Shown: positions 8,197 to 15,518 of the stretch, one piece after another
Layout: every line of letters begins with the position of its first letter
Position numbering within the stretch: position 1 is the first letter of the stretch
Assembly (NCBI GenBank): GCA_902775565.1
Contig: CACYMP010000012.1
Location: 1 to 64,000, forward strand
Length of the DNA stretch: 64,000 nt
Reading direction: 5' to 3'
From: Oscillospiraceae bacterium
GTDB lineage: Bacteria > Bacillota > Clostridia > Saccharofermentanales > Saccharofermentanaceae
Position numbers and translations under genes: made by a program
Notes under the pieces: model-generated
Databases searched by the model: none
What the model saw: only the letters and a program-made list of their open reading frames with translations
Told to the model about the DNA's origin: nothing

Positions 8197-9705
8197 TTAT
8201 CCGTTGCCGGATGTAGCATAATAATCGATCAGATGTCTTATGGACTTGACCTTCATCTTGCTGATGTCCTTTAAGACAACCTTTCCTTCTTTAGGGGATG
8301 CATAGACGGCCTTTCCGTCACCGATGCAGAACGCTATGAGTTCGCTGTTATCGCCTTCACTGAAGCATACTATGTCAGAGACCTGCGCCTTGCTCTCCGA
8401 TACTTTAAGGCCGAAGTACAATAACTCATTGTAGTCGTCCGGGAAACCGGAACTGAACATCTGAAAATACAGATACTTTACAAACCCCTTATTATCGAAG
8501 CCGTTTTCGTCTTCACCGCCTTCAACATACGGAACTCCTAAAAATTCCATTGCATACTTTGCGTCACCGGGCGCAATATCGTAATCCGGCGCGGGGTAGG
8601 AAGGTAAATTCTCTTCCGGTACTTCAGGCTCCGTTTCCTTTCCAGTTTCCTTGATCTGTGTCGTTTCTTTCGTGGTTTCCGCGGCCTTGGTCTCTTCTGT
8701 AGTCTCAGTCACAACGGTTGCTTCATCGGCACTCGTCTTTGAATTGGGGATGCATGCTCCGCCGACAATGATAAGCGCGGCTGTGATGGCTAAGGCTGTG
8801 GCTGTCCTTCCCTTTTTAAAGTTGATTATGTTTTTCACTCTGTTTGTAACCTCCGTTTTGCTGAAATTGACTTTACTGAATCCCAACGGTGTTACCAGAT
8901 ATCTCTTGCTGTTGCTCTTTTGGGCATAGGAGACGATAGACATTGTATAAGCCTGCTTCAGTTCATCACTTAAGCCAGCCACAACACTCTCATCGCAGTT
9001 CATCTCGATATCACGCTCGAAAAGCATATATGCAAGCCATACCAGAGGGTTAAACCAGTGAACGGCAACCGCAGTCATGCCTATGATCTTGATAAGCCAG
9101 TCTCCGTGTTTTATGTGTGTCTTTTCATGAAGCAGGATATATTCCTTCTCGGTTTTTTCGAGAACGTCAGGCAAATATATCCTGGGTACAAAAAGGCCGA
9201 AAACAAACGGTATGCTGATCTTCTCAGATACATAAATATTGCCGCTAACTTTTTTAGCGCTCTCAAGTCTTTTCTTAAGCCTGATATATTGGACAGAGCA
9301 GATCCCTGCTATGCCTATAGCGCCGGCAAGCCATACCAGCGAAAGTACGGTCTTGATATCCGGTAACAGTTCTGCGCTTCCGGGGTCGTCTGACATCGTA
9401 ACGGCTCCGGTATTTACGGATTCCTCATCGATGTTGATATATGCGCGTTTGTCAGGTATTGCCGCATCCTGAACCCTTGGAGCTGCAGTATAGGTTTGTG
9501 TCTGTAAAGGAATAAAGTTGAAGATACTGAATGACGAATCAAACCCTATGGGAATAAGAAGCCTTACGGCCACAAAAGCCCAGAGGATCATGATGAATCT
9601 CTTGGATCTTTTCTTAAGAAGAAATCTGGCAAGCAAAGTGATGAGGATCACTATGCTCCCCGTGACGGACATCCCGAAAACTTTAAAGAACAGGGTTTCC
9701 ATCAT
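8197..9705 (-). CDS. BlaR1/MecR1-type M56 membrane protease with degenerate NlpC/P60-like sensor
   Basis: A 502-residue protein. Residues 1-320 are the M56 peptidase module: several membrane segments and the zinc motif HEKTH (193-197), with Glu234 in EMNCDE as the likely third ligand. A Thr/Glu linker (330-365) leads to an extracytoplasmic domain that is not the usual penicillin-binding sensor. Its YAMEFLGVPYVEGG ... GFDNKGFVKY ... IAFCIGDG pattern follows an NlpC/P60 fold, but the catalytic Cys position of D-C-S-G is Asn405 and the His position is Leu456. It overlaps the BlaI-type repressor gene by 4 bases. By analogy it should cleave that repressor when its sensor binds a ligand, perhaps a cell-wall fragment (inference). 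Confidence 0.8.
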   Translation of the reverse strand: MMETLFFKVFGMSVTGSIVILITLLARFLLKKRSKRFIMILWAFVAVRLLIPIGFDSSFSIFNFIPLQTQTYTAAPRVQDAAIPDKRAYINIDEESVNTGAVTMSDDPGSAELLPDIKTVLSLVWLAGAIGIAGICSVQYIRLKKRLESAKKVSGNIYVSEKISIPFVFGLFVPRIYLPDVLEKTEKEYILLHEKTHIKHGDWLIKIIGMTAVAVHWFNPLVWLAYMLFERDIEMNCDESVVAGLSDELKQAYTMSIVSYAQKSNSKRYLVTPLGFSKVNFSKTEVTNRVKNIINFKKGRTATALAITAALIIVGGACIPNSKTSADEATVVTETTEETKAAETTKETTQIKETGKETEPEVPEENLPSYPAPDYDIAPGDAKYAMEFLGVPYVEGGEDENGFDNKGFVKYLYFQMFSSGFPDDYNELLYFGLKVSESKAQVSDIVCFSEGDNSELIAFCIGDGKAVYASPKEGKVVLKDISKMKVKSIRHLIDYYATSGNG

Positions 9706-10073
9706 TTGCCGCCTCTCATGTTTTCCTTTATGAGCTTCATCAGAGCATCGGCATCTTCATCACTCAACGTCTTCTTGTTCCCGAAAAAAGCCGCCACAAA
9801 CTTCGGCAGTGAACCGGAAAAGCTCTCTTCTACTATCTGATTGCTTTCCGATATCAGCACTTTTTCCTTTGGAATAAGAACGCTTACGACCGAATCCTCA
9901 TTCTTGACAAAACCTTTGGCGACCAGCTTACGGAGAACTGTATATGTAGTTGATTTATTCCAATTGATACTATCGCCTGCGATCTTCACCAGCTTGCCTG
10001 ACTCAATAGGTGCAACCTGCCAGATAATCTCCATCAGTTTCTTCTCAGCTTCAAACAATACCAATTCTTCCAT
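9702..10073 (-). CDS. BlaI/MecI family transcriptional repressor
   Basis: A 123-residue winged-helix repressor. The N-terminal 75 residues match the family (ELVLFEAEKKLMEIIW, NKSTTYTVLRKLVAKGFV), followed by a dimerisation tail with LPKFVAAFF. The start at 10073 has GAGG 8 bases upstream; the longer frame to 10106 runs into the operator region. Its stop overlaps the start of the BlaR1-type protease, the normal order in bla/mec systems. Two palindromic operators directly upstream (10097-10138) overlap the promoter, so autorepression is very likely. No beta-lactamase or PBP2a gene is nearby, so the regulon is probably something else. Confidence 0.88.
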   Translation of the reverse strand: MEELVLFEAEKKLMEIIWQVAPIESGKLVKIAGDSINWNKSTTYTVLRKLVAKGFVKNEDSVVSVLIPKEKVLISESNQIVEESFSGSLPKFVAAFFGNKKTLSDEDADALMKLIKENMRGGK

Positions 10074-10096
10074 ATGGCCAACCTCAAAAAATAACT

Positions 10097-10138
10097 GGTT
10101 TAACATGTTAAACCGTGTTCAGTTTAACGCGTTAAACC
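10097..10138. promoter_or_regulatory. Twin palindromic operators of the BlaI-type repressor
   Basis: Site 1 (10097-10114), GGTTTAACATGTTAAACC, is a perfect 18-base palindrome. Site 2 (10121-10138), AGTTTAACGCGTTAAACC, is palindromic except for the outer base. Their centres are 24 bases apart. Two similar dyads upstream of a blaI/mecI-type gene are the classic arrangement for this repressor family. Confidence 0.8.
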
Positions 10139-10149
10139 AGAGGTGTCAA
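10121..10149 (-). promoter_or_regulatory. Promoter of the BlaI/BlaR1-type operon
   Basis: On the minus strand a -35 TTGACA (10144-10149) is followed after 17 bases by a -10 TAAACT (10121-10126). The second operator overlaps the -10 box and spacer, so repressor binding would block RNA polymerase. Confidence 0.6.
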
Positions 10150-10201
10150 TCGAAAAGAGCCCTTGAAAATGAGGCAATCTTCAGGTAAGGTCTTCCGGTC
10201 T

Positions 10202-10735
10202 TTATTTTGGAATATACCCGATCTTATCGGGAAGTTTACCGTTATCAGCCGGATCAAATCTTATTGCGTATCCTTTTTCGTTAGCATTTACTACGCTGTA
10301 CAGATTTTTCGAGATCGATATGTATTTTTCAACCGGCTTATTGTCTTCGAAAAGCCCGTTAACTTTCACATAATAGTGTATGCTGCTTCTATGGCCGCGG
10401 CGTATTTCCTTGGAAACGATCACAACATCTGTGATCATAGCCTTATCCGATCTTATTGCTATGATCTTTCGTATTTCTGTCAGTATCAGCGATAAACAAA
10501 ATAACACGATCACGACCAGCATCAGTAATAAAATATTGCTGCTGCGGTCTCCTATTACACTCTTGCCATTGACTATGCGTGAAAATGTGTAAACCGCATA
10601 TAATACAAAAAACACTGCGATCGATGCTGCGGCCGGAATTATCTTGCGGGCAGTTGCCTGTTTTGTCCACAGCAATGCGGAAGCCTTCTGCTTCTCGTTC
10701 AATTTATTCCATGTGTTGGTTCTTAAAGTCCGCAT
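10202..10735 (-). CDS. Membrane protein with two N-terminal segments, DUF3592-like tail
   Basis: A 177-residue protein with two membrane segments (about residues 31-52 and 67-87) and a C-terminal domain of about 85 residues. That domain ends with the phrase AIRFDPADNGKLPDKIGYIPK, reminiscent of DUF3592-type proteins, where a similar segment precedes the end of a beta domain. The ribosome site before the ATG is weak. It sits alone between the DUF6320 gene and the BlaI operator. Proteins of the same build occur at 13652 and 37263 in this window. Function unknown. Confidence 0.6.
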   Translation of the reverse strand: MRTLRTNTWNKLNEKQKASALLWTKQATARKIIPAAASIAVFFVLYAVYTFSRIVNGKSVIGDRSSNILLLMLVVIVLFCLSLILTEIRKIIAIRSDKAMITDVVIVSKEIRRGHRSSIHYYVKVNGLFEDNKPVEKYISISKNLYSVVNANEKGYAIRFDPADNGKLPDKIGYIPK

Positions 10736-10766
10736 GTCTCGAAATTCCGGTTTCCGGCTGATAACC

Positions 10767-11435
10767 TTACAAATGGAATCTTCTCTGGAACTCGGCAGCG
10801 ACTGCCCTTCCCCTGAATATGACCGAGCCAGCGAAAAGTATCACGCTGACCATCAGACAGATGACCCAGGCAAGAGGCATCTTTGCGCTCGCGAAAAAGT
10901 ATATGATGCTCGGCACGAGCCCCATAAAAAGTCCCGTGAGAAGATAGAGCATCGTGTTGCCGTTCTTGTCTATCAGCGCAAGCACGAAGTTCGCCGTTAT
11001 CGTCGCCGCGAGCACGACCGGCACCACCAGATCGAGCGTTATCTTCAACAGCCCGAAGAAGTAAGCTGTGACGCACCACATCGCGATCGTGATGATGACC
11101 ATCATGGTCACCTTGCCCGCAGATCCCGTTCCGGGCTTGAACTGGCGCATGATCCCGAACTCAAAGCCCACGAGCCACATGGCAAGCAGAAGGCTCCAAT
11201 GAAGATCCGGATACCCGGGCAGCCTTATCTTTACCATGAAATCCAGACAGACCCCTATTATCAGTACGCTCCAGACAGCAAGCAGCTGCATCTTGTAGAA
11301 GAAAGACCTCTTCTTCTGTGCCTCAAACTTAGGGTAGCAGGGTTCTTCAGCGCCTCCGCCCAGCTTGCTCTGGCACAAAGGGCACTTGCCGAGATCTCCT
11401 GCGATATTAACCTTGCAATAAGGACAGCGTCTCAT
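10767..11435 (-). CDS. DUF6320-like zinc-ribbon membrane protein
   Basis: A 222-residue protein that begins with a zinc ribbon (MRRCPYCKVNIAG ... CPLCQ, Cys at 4, 7, 18 and 21), followed by six membrane segments. This architecture, placed directly downstream of a condensation-like acyltransferase and an HSL-type hydrolase, matches the DUF6320 family of Firmicutes. Its ATG overlaps the stop of the acyltransferase gene by 4 bases, so translation is coupled. The three genes probably act in one pathway, perhaps modifying a lipid or envelope molecule (inference). Confidence 0.7.
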   Translation of the reverse strand: MRRCPYCKVNIAGDLGKCPLCQSKLGGGAEEPCYPKFEAQKKRSFFYKMQLLAVWSVLIIGVCLDFMVKIRLPGYPDLHWSLLLAMWLVGFEFGIMRQFKPGTGSAGKVTMMVIITIAMWCVTAYFFGLLKITLDLVVPVVLAATITANFVLALIDKNGNTMLYLLTGLFMGLVPSIIYFFASAKMPLAWVICLMVSVILFAGSVIFRGRAVAAEFQRRFHL

Positions 11436-12682
11436 TTGATCACCTCCGTCGCACTAACGGTGATGTCCACTCCGGACTCGGACAAGAACCTCACAAAGTT
11501 CTTCACGACACCGGTGTTCTGATATGCCAGAGAGACTCCCAAAGTCAGATTATCCCCGTAGCCGAACATGGTCGAGAAGATGGAATTCGTGCTGCAGAAT
11601 CCGCTGTAGTTCTCTATCCGCTCGCCAAGTGACTTAGGGGGCTTTTGCACTCCCATATTAGAGAACGTCATGGTCACCTTCTTGCTTGATTTCAGTGTAA
11701 AATGACGCACCACAAGCTGCTTGATGAACAGCGGCACCACTCTGACCGGAGCTACGTACTCCATGGTCTCAAAGGTATCCATCTGTTTCTTGACGTTCTC
11801 CTCGGTCAGCTGGCTCTTAAGCGCAGCGTCAAATTCAGAGGCAAGCTCTTCGAGCGTGATATCGCCGTCAAAGACGTGCGTGACGTTGACGCTGTTAAAG
11901 AAGTTACGGGCGGTCTTTGAAGGATAGTAATTCCTAAGGTTTACCGGCAGTGATACCGTCACGGGGAGATCTCTCTTCCTTGGCGGCATCTCGTCGCGGA
12001 TCGCGAGCATCCAGAGGGCGCCCAGGTAGCTCGTCAGCGAGACCTTGAGTTCTTTCGCCCTCGGAAGGATCTGTGAGGTCGGCATCTTTATCTCAATGAA
12101 CTGAAGCTGGTTATATGGGAGCTTAAGTCCGCTTAAGTGATAAGCCTTTTTCCTGTCAGACGCGTGAGGCAGGTTCTTGCCTCCGAAAAACTGGCGGTAA
12201 CTGTCCTGGCTCAGGTCACCTTCTGAAGCACCTGAATGGACCATAATGTCGTCTAACTCGCCGGGATATTTTCTCCTTAAGTAATCGAGCACGATTATGT
12301 TGAGGAACTCCATCGCACCCGTGCCGTCTCCCAAGACATGGGAGATATCCAGATTGATGCGCTTTCCGAAATAAGTCACCTGGTAGTGGAGCATGGTCTT
12401 TGACGGCACATAAAGGATAGGACAGATACGGTCGTCCTCTTTTTTAACGACAGGCAGAAGGTCTGTATCTTCCAGGTAATGCCAGAAAAGGCCTCTTCTT
12501 ATCCTGACCTGCACCTGCGGACGGTCTTCGATCGCAGAGAGAACCGCCTGCTGCAGGAGCTCCGGGTCGACATCTTCTTTGAGCGTGCAGCTTAAGCGGA
12601 ACGATCTTGTGTCCCGCTTCCCTGCAGTTGCCAGAAAGACCTTGGCAACATTGTCGATCCTGTACCAGTTATCGCTTCCCAT
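11432..12682 (-). CDS. Condensation-domain-like / alcohol acetyltransferase family protein
   Basis: A 416-residue protein of the CoA-dependent acyltransferase superfamily. It has the catalytic-type motif HVLGDG (HxxxDG) about 130 residues in, and a C-terminal FSNMG motif plus a YGDNLTLGVSLAYQ stretch typical of condensation and wax-ester or alcohol acyltransferases. At about 416 residues it is a stand-alone enzyme, not a peptide synthetase module. It sits between an HSL-type hydrolase, whose end overlaps its start by 14 bases, and a DUF6320 membrane protein. It probably transfers an acyl group to an alcohol or amine; substrate unknown. Confidence 0.75.
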   Translation of the reverse strand: MGSDNWYRIDNVAKVFLATAGKRDTRSFRLSCTLKEDVDPELLQQAVLSAIEDRPQVQVRIRRGLFWHYLEDTDLLPVVKKEDDRICPILYVPSKTMLHYQVTYFGKRINLDISHVLGDGTGAMEFLNIIVLDYLRRKYPGELDDIMVHSGASEGDLSQDSYRQFFGGKNLPHASDRKKAYHLSGLKLPYNQLQFIEIKMPTSQILPRAKELKVSLTSYLGALWMLAIRDEMPPRKRDLPVTVSLPVNLRNYYPSKTARNFFNSVNVTHVFDGDITLEELASEFDAALKSQLTEENVKKQMDTFETMEYVAPVRVVPLFIKQLVVRHFTLKSSKKVTMTFSNMGVQKPPKSLGERIENYSGFCSTNSIFSTMFGYGDNLTLGVSLAYQNTGVVKNFVRFLSESGVDITVSATEVIK

Positions 12683-13640
12683 TTATCTCCTGCGACACAT
12701 GCGCACCAAGCCTCTTCATCGCCCTGCGCGCCAATGCGCCGGGCACATGCTGGTACACATGCCATCCTTTCTCTTCAATATCAAGCGTGGCCGTGCCTCC
12801 GGCCTGCTCTATCTTTTCCTTGAGCCTTATGCTGTCATCTACTAAGATACCGTTTCTTCCGGCCATTATGAATACCGGCGGGAATTTCTCAAAGCTCCCG
12901 AAGATCGGGCTGAACAAAGGATCAGCCGGATCGTTGTCCCCCAGGTACGCTTTGGCTGAGTTCATGACAAACTCTTTCGTAAGGATAGGATCAACATCCT
13001 TGTTGGTCTCATAAGACTCTGAAGAACACGTCATGTCGGTCCACGGACTGAACAGGAGAACCTCGCGCGGAGCAGGCTTACCCTCCGAGATCAGTCTCTG
13101 CGTCAGGCAGAGCGCCATGTTGCCGCCTGCCGAATCGCCCGCCAGGAGCACGTGCTCTGCATCAGCCACATTGCCCGTGATGTATCTCCACATCGCATAA
13201 GCGTCTTTTGATGCTGCCGGATAAGGGTGCTCTGGTGCGAGCCTGTATGCGAACGAATAGACCGTAAAACCTGTTGCAATGGCAAGCTTCGCTGCGAGAT
13301 TGCCCGCATAGCCCAAGCCGCCGCAGATATAACCGCCGCCGTGGCAGTAGAGTATCACATAACCGGGATCGTAATTCTTGACGGGTTTGAACTCCTCACA
13401 GGGGATCCTTCCGGTGCGGAATTTTCTTCGCTCAACCTCGCCTATGGGAGTCGCAAGGCCGTGTGCCCATTCGGACTGTTTCCTGTGGCGCTTGATCTCC
13501 GCAAGCGAAGATGCCTTTCCGGCCATGAAATTCACGGTCTTCAAAGTTTTGACCAATGGATTGCCCAAAGCCGACGTTCCCCCATACAGTAGTTTTGGCC
13601 GTATCTTTAAGGAGCATAAATGCCCCCGCGGCCGTTCCAC
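12669..13640 (-). CDS. Alpha/beta hydrolase, hormone-sensitive-lipase family
   Basis: Carries the HSL hallmarks: the oxyanion motif HGGG in ILYCHGGGYICG, the nucleophile elbow GDSAGG, and a C-terminal Asp and His (DDSIRLKEK and the GWHVYQH region). It is a short-acyl esterase or lipase acting in the cytoplasm, as no signal peptide is seen. The start is uncertain: the GTG at 13640 has no ribosome site, a TTG at 13568 has GGGGGA 8 bases upstream, and an ATG lies at 13526. It is the first gene of the operon with the acyltransferase and DUF6320 genes, which suggests paired acyl transfer and removal. Confidence 0.82.
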   Translation of the reverse strand: MERPRGHLCSLKIRPKLLYGGTSALGNPLVKTLKTVNFMAGKASSLAEIKRHRKQSEWAHGLATPIGEVERRKFRTGRIPCEEFKPVKNYDPGYVILYCHGGGYICGGLGYAGNLAAKLAIATGFTVYSFAYRLAPEHPYPAASKDAYAMWRYITGNVADAEHVLLAGDSAGGNMALCLTQRLISEGKPAPREVLLFSPWTDMTCSSESYETNKDVDPILTKEFVMNSAKAYLGDNDPADPLFSPIFGSFEKFPPVFIMAGRNGILVDDSIRLKEKIEQAGGTATLDIEEKGWHVYQHVPGALARRAMKRLGAHVSQEINGKR

Positions 13641-13651
13641 TGTTAATTATA

Positions 13652-14116
13652 CTATTTCTTTTCCAATATCTTCGGGACGATCAGAAGGAGCAGACCGATA
13701 AAGGTCAGGGCAGCACCGGCGATGATCAGATTTACCGAGCCGGTAGAAGGATCCGAATACTCTATGATATATCTTGAATGATCGGAAGGATCGTATTTGA
13801 TCCTAACGTATTCGTCCTTCTCATAGGCATGGGATGACTTAGTAGATTTGAGCTCTGGAGTGCTGAAGATATTGCTGTCCACAGGCTTAACTGTTGCAAA
13901 ATATACAGTATAAACAGAGCCTTTGAGCGTCATACGGTTTTCTTTTTCAACACTGACCACCTGTCCCATTGCTTCGGCTGAGCATCTGCTCGTGTTCTGG
14001 TAATTGACCGCTAATTCCACGCATCCCCAGATCAATGCTAACGGCCCTACAAGCAGGAACACTATCATTAAACACTTAAGATTAAGCTTGTCCTTCCAAC
14101 TGAAAAAACCATCCAT
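13652..14116 (-). CDS. DUF3592-type membrane protein
   Basis: A 154-residue protein with an N-terminal membrane segment (about residues 16-38), an extracytoplasmic beta domain and a C-terminal membrane segment (about 130-150). The phrase YEKDEYVRIKYDPSDHSRY is the conserved signature of DUF3592, where a Y-D-P motif ends the soluble domain. The ATG at 14116 follows GGGAAGGG; the longer frame to 14152 has no such site. It is monocistronic, divergent from the heat-shock gene. Function unknown. Confidence 0.7.
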   Translation of the reverse strand: MDGFFSWKDKLNLKCLMIVFLLVGPLALIWGCVELAVNYQNTSRCSAEAMGQVVSVEKENRMTLKGSVYTVYFATVKPVDSNIFSTPELKSTKSSHAYEKDEYVRIKYDPSDHSRYIIEYSDPSTGSVNLIIAGAALTFIGLLLLIVPKILEKK

Positions 14117-14245
14117 ATATATCCCTTCCCTTAGACTCACTGCCTGAGTCATAAATTCCGGGATAATTATATCATGATTGTAAATCCCCTTTTATTTTAG
14201 TCCCCTTTCAGAAAGCGGGCGGCTTTAAAACTGCACAAAAACGAA

Positions 14246-14262
14246 AGTCAAAGATAGTCAAA
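14246..14262 (+). promoter_or_regulatory. CtsR operator (heptad direct repeat)
   Basis: AGTCAAAGATAGTCAAA matches the CtsR consensus, a direct repeat of RGTCAAA with a 3-base spacer. It lies immediately upstream of a CIRCE element and the hsp20 promoter. CtsR is the class III heat-shock repressor of Firmicutes. Confidence 0.8.
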
Positions 14263-14266
14263 TTTA

Positions 14267-14293
14267 TTAGCACTCTTCGCTTGCGAGTGCTAA
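14267..14293 (+). promoter_or_regulatory. CIRCE element (HrcA operator)
   Basis: TTAGCACTC, 9 spacer bases, then GAGTGCTAA: a perfect copy of the CIRCE inverted repeat. It overlaps the -35 region of the hsp20 promoter, so HrcA binding would block transcription. Confidence 0.93.
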
Positions 14294-14308
14294 TGAGGGT
14301 GCTATAAT
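14281..14308 (+). promoter_or_regulatory. Vegetative promoter of hsp20
   Basis: A -35 box TTGCGA (14281-14286) is followed after 16 bases by a -10 TATAAT (14303-14308). The right half of CIRCE covers the -35 box. An untranslated leader of roughly 85 bases precedes the ATG. Confidence 0.7.
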
Positions 14309-14399
14309 GCAGACAGAACAAAGGAACGAAGATCAATAAATGGAGATCAGACCTCCGCTTCTTGCTCGGATAACAACATTTTCAAAGGAGATGATATTT

Positions 14400-14843
14400 A
14401 TGTTGATGTCCGGTTTATTTGGAGAAGATCTTTTTGATGAATTTTTGGGTTTACCTACAAGAGAGCTTGCCAATATCGACAGGCAGCTTTACGGAAAGCA
14501 CGCGCAGAACCTCATGAAGACTGATGTCCATGAGAACGAGACCGATTATGAGATGGACATGGATCTTCCGGGATTCAAGAAGGACCAGATCAAGATCAAT
14601 CTCGAGAACGGCTACCTTACGATCGAAGCTTCCAAGGAGCATGACAGCGAGAAAAAGAAGCACGGCAAGGTGATCCGTCAGGAGAGATACGAAGGCTCAA
14701 TGCAGAGAAGCTTTTATGTCGGCGACGGCGTAAAGGTCGAGGACGTTAAGGCTAAGTTCGAAGACGGTGTGCTCAAGCTCTGCATTCCGAAGAAAGAACT
14801 CAAGGAACTTCCTTCCAACACAACGATTGCCATCGAAGGATAA
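14400..14843 (+). CDS. hsp20: Small heat-shock protein Hsp20 (alpha-crystallin family)
   Basis: A 147-residue chaperone. The alpha-crystallin domain spans about residues 40-145, with YEMDMDLPGFKKDQIKI at its start and the conserved end motif FEDGVLKLCIPK. It binds unfolding proteins in the cytoplasm and holds them for refolding. The ATG at 14400 is chosen because AAGGAG lies 9 bases upstream; the open frame extends 20 codons further but without a site. CtsR and CIRCE operators sit upstream and a strong terminator follows, so it is a single-gene transcript. Confidence 0.93.
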   Translation: MLMSGLFGEDLFDEFLGLPTRELANIDRQLYGKHAQNLMKTDVHENETDYEMDMDLPGFKKDQIKINLENGYLTIEASKEHDSEKKKHGKVIRQERYEGSMQRSFYVGDGVKVEDVKAKFEDGVLKLCIPKKELKELPSNTTIAIEG

Positions 14844-14860
14844 ATAACACTAACCGGAAA

Positions 14861-14892
14861 AGGCTTTGGGGCTGACCCAAAGCCTTTTTTGC
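14861..14892 (+). terminator. Rho-independent terminator of hsp20
   Basis: AAGGCTTTGGG pairs with CCCAAAGCCTT around a 5-base loop and is followed by a run of T. Confidence 0.9.
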
Positions 14893-15039
14893 TGCCCGGA
14901 AAACTCATTCGTAAACACTCTTCCCCTTAAGTGTAGTTTATTCGACAAACACGGAAGACATTGGTGATTGGAAGGCTTATTGACACCTGTAATAATGAGC
15001 TCATCAAGAAACAATTACCGCAAAACGGAGGAAGAAGTT

Positions 15040-15393
15040 ATGGAACTGACAAACGATGATGTTTTCGATTTTATCTTTCGCGAAGAATACGCAAAGATTC
15101 CTTTTATATTCAGGTTCAGCAGAAAAAGAGTCAAGATCGTCGGCGGTATACTCGGTGCTTTAGTCATCGGAATGTGCGTAACGTCAGCAATGCTCAAGGG
15201 CATGAACGGCATCACGGCACTGATCGTTGCAGCGGTTCTTACCTTGCTGGTCGCAGGCTGGATGCACCTTGCTTCGTTATATGAACAGAAGGCATTGAAA
15301 AAGGCTTCACAGTTCACTTTCAAATACAGCGTCGCAGAGCGCGAGAAATGGCATTCCAGAACAGATCTTTTGAAGCAGAAGAGTTTTGAGTAA
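15040..15393 (+). CDS. Small membrane protein of unknown function
   Basis: A 117-residue protein with two adjacent membrane segments (about residues 31-54 and 58-77) between a short N-terminal cytoplasmic part and a basic C-terminal tail. The ATG at 15040 (MELTNDDVFDF) has CGGAGGA about 8 bases upstream; the longer frame to 14968 has no site. It has its own terminator at 15433, so it is monocistronic. I do not recognise the family. Confidence 0.65.
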   Translation: MELTNDDVFDFIFREEYAKIPFIFRFSRKRVKIVGGILGALVIGMCVTSAMLKGMNGITALIVAAVLTLLVAGWMHLASLYEQKALKKASQFTFKYSVAEREKWHSRTDLLKQKSFE

Positions 15394-15432
15394 ATAATCT
15401 TTCCAATCCTATAATCCAGTCCCTTAACCAGG

Positions 15433-15462
15433 AACGCCCGTGTCAGTGACGCGGGCGTTTTT
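15433..15462 (+). terminator. Rho-independent terminator
   Basis: AACGCCCG pairs with CGGGCGTT, followed by TTT, between the small membrane protein gene and the MATE gene. Confidence 0.8.
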
Positions 15463-15518
15463 GGTTGATAAATAACCTCTTTAAGTCCTATAATGTGTAG
15501 GATTTTCAGAAGGTGGAT

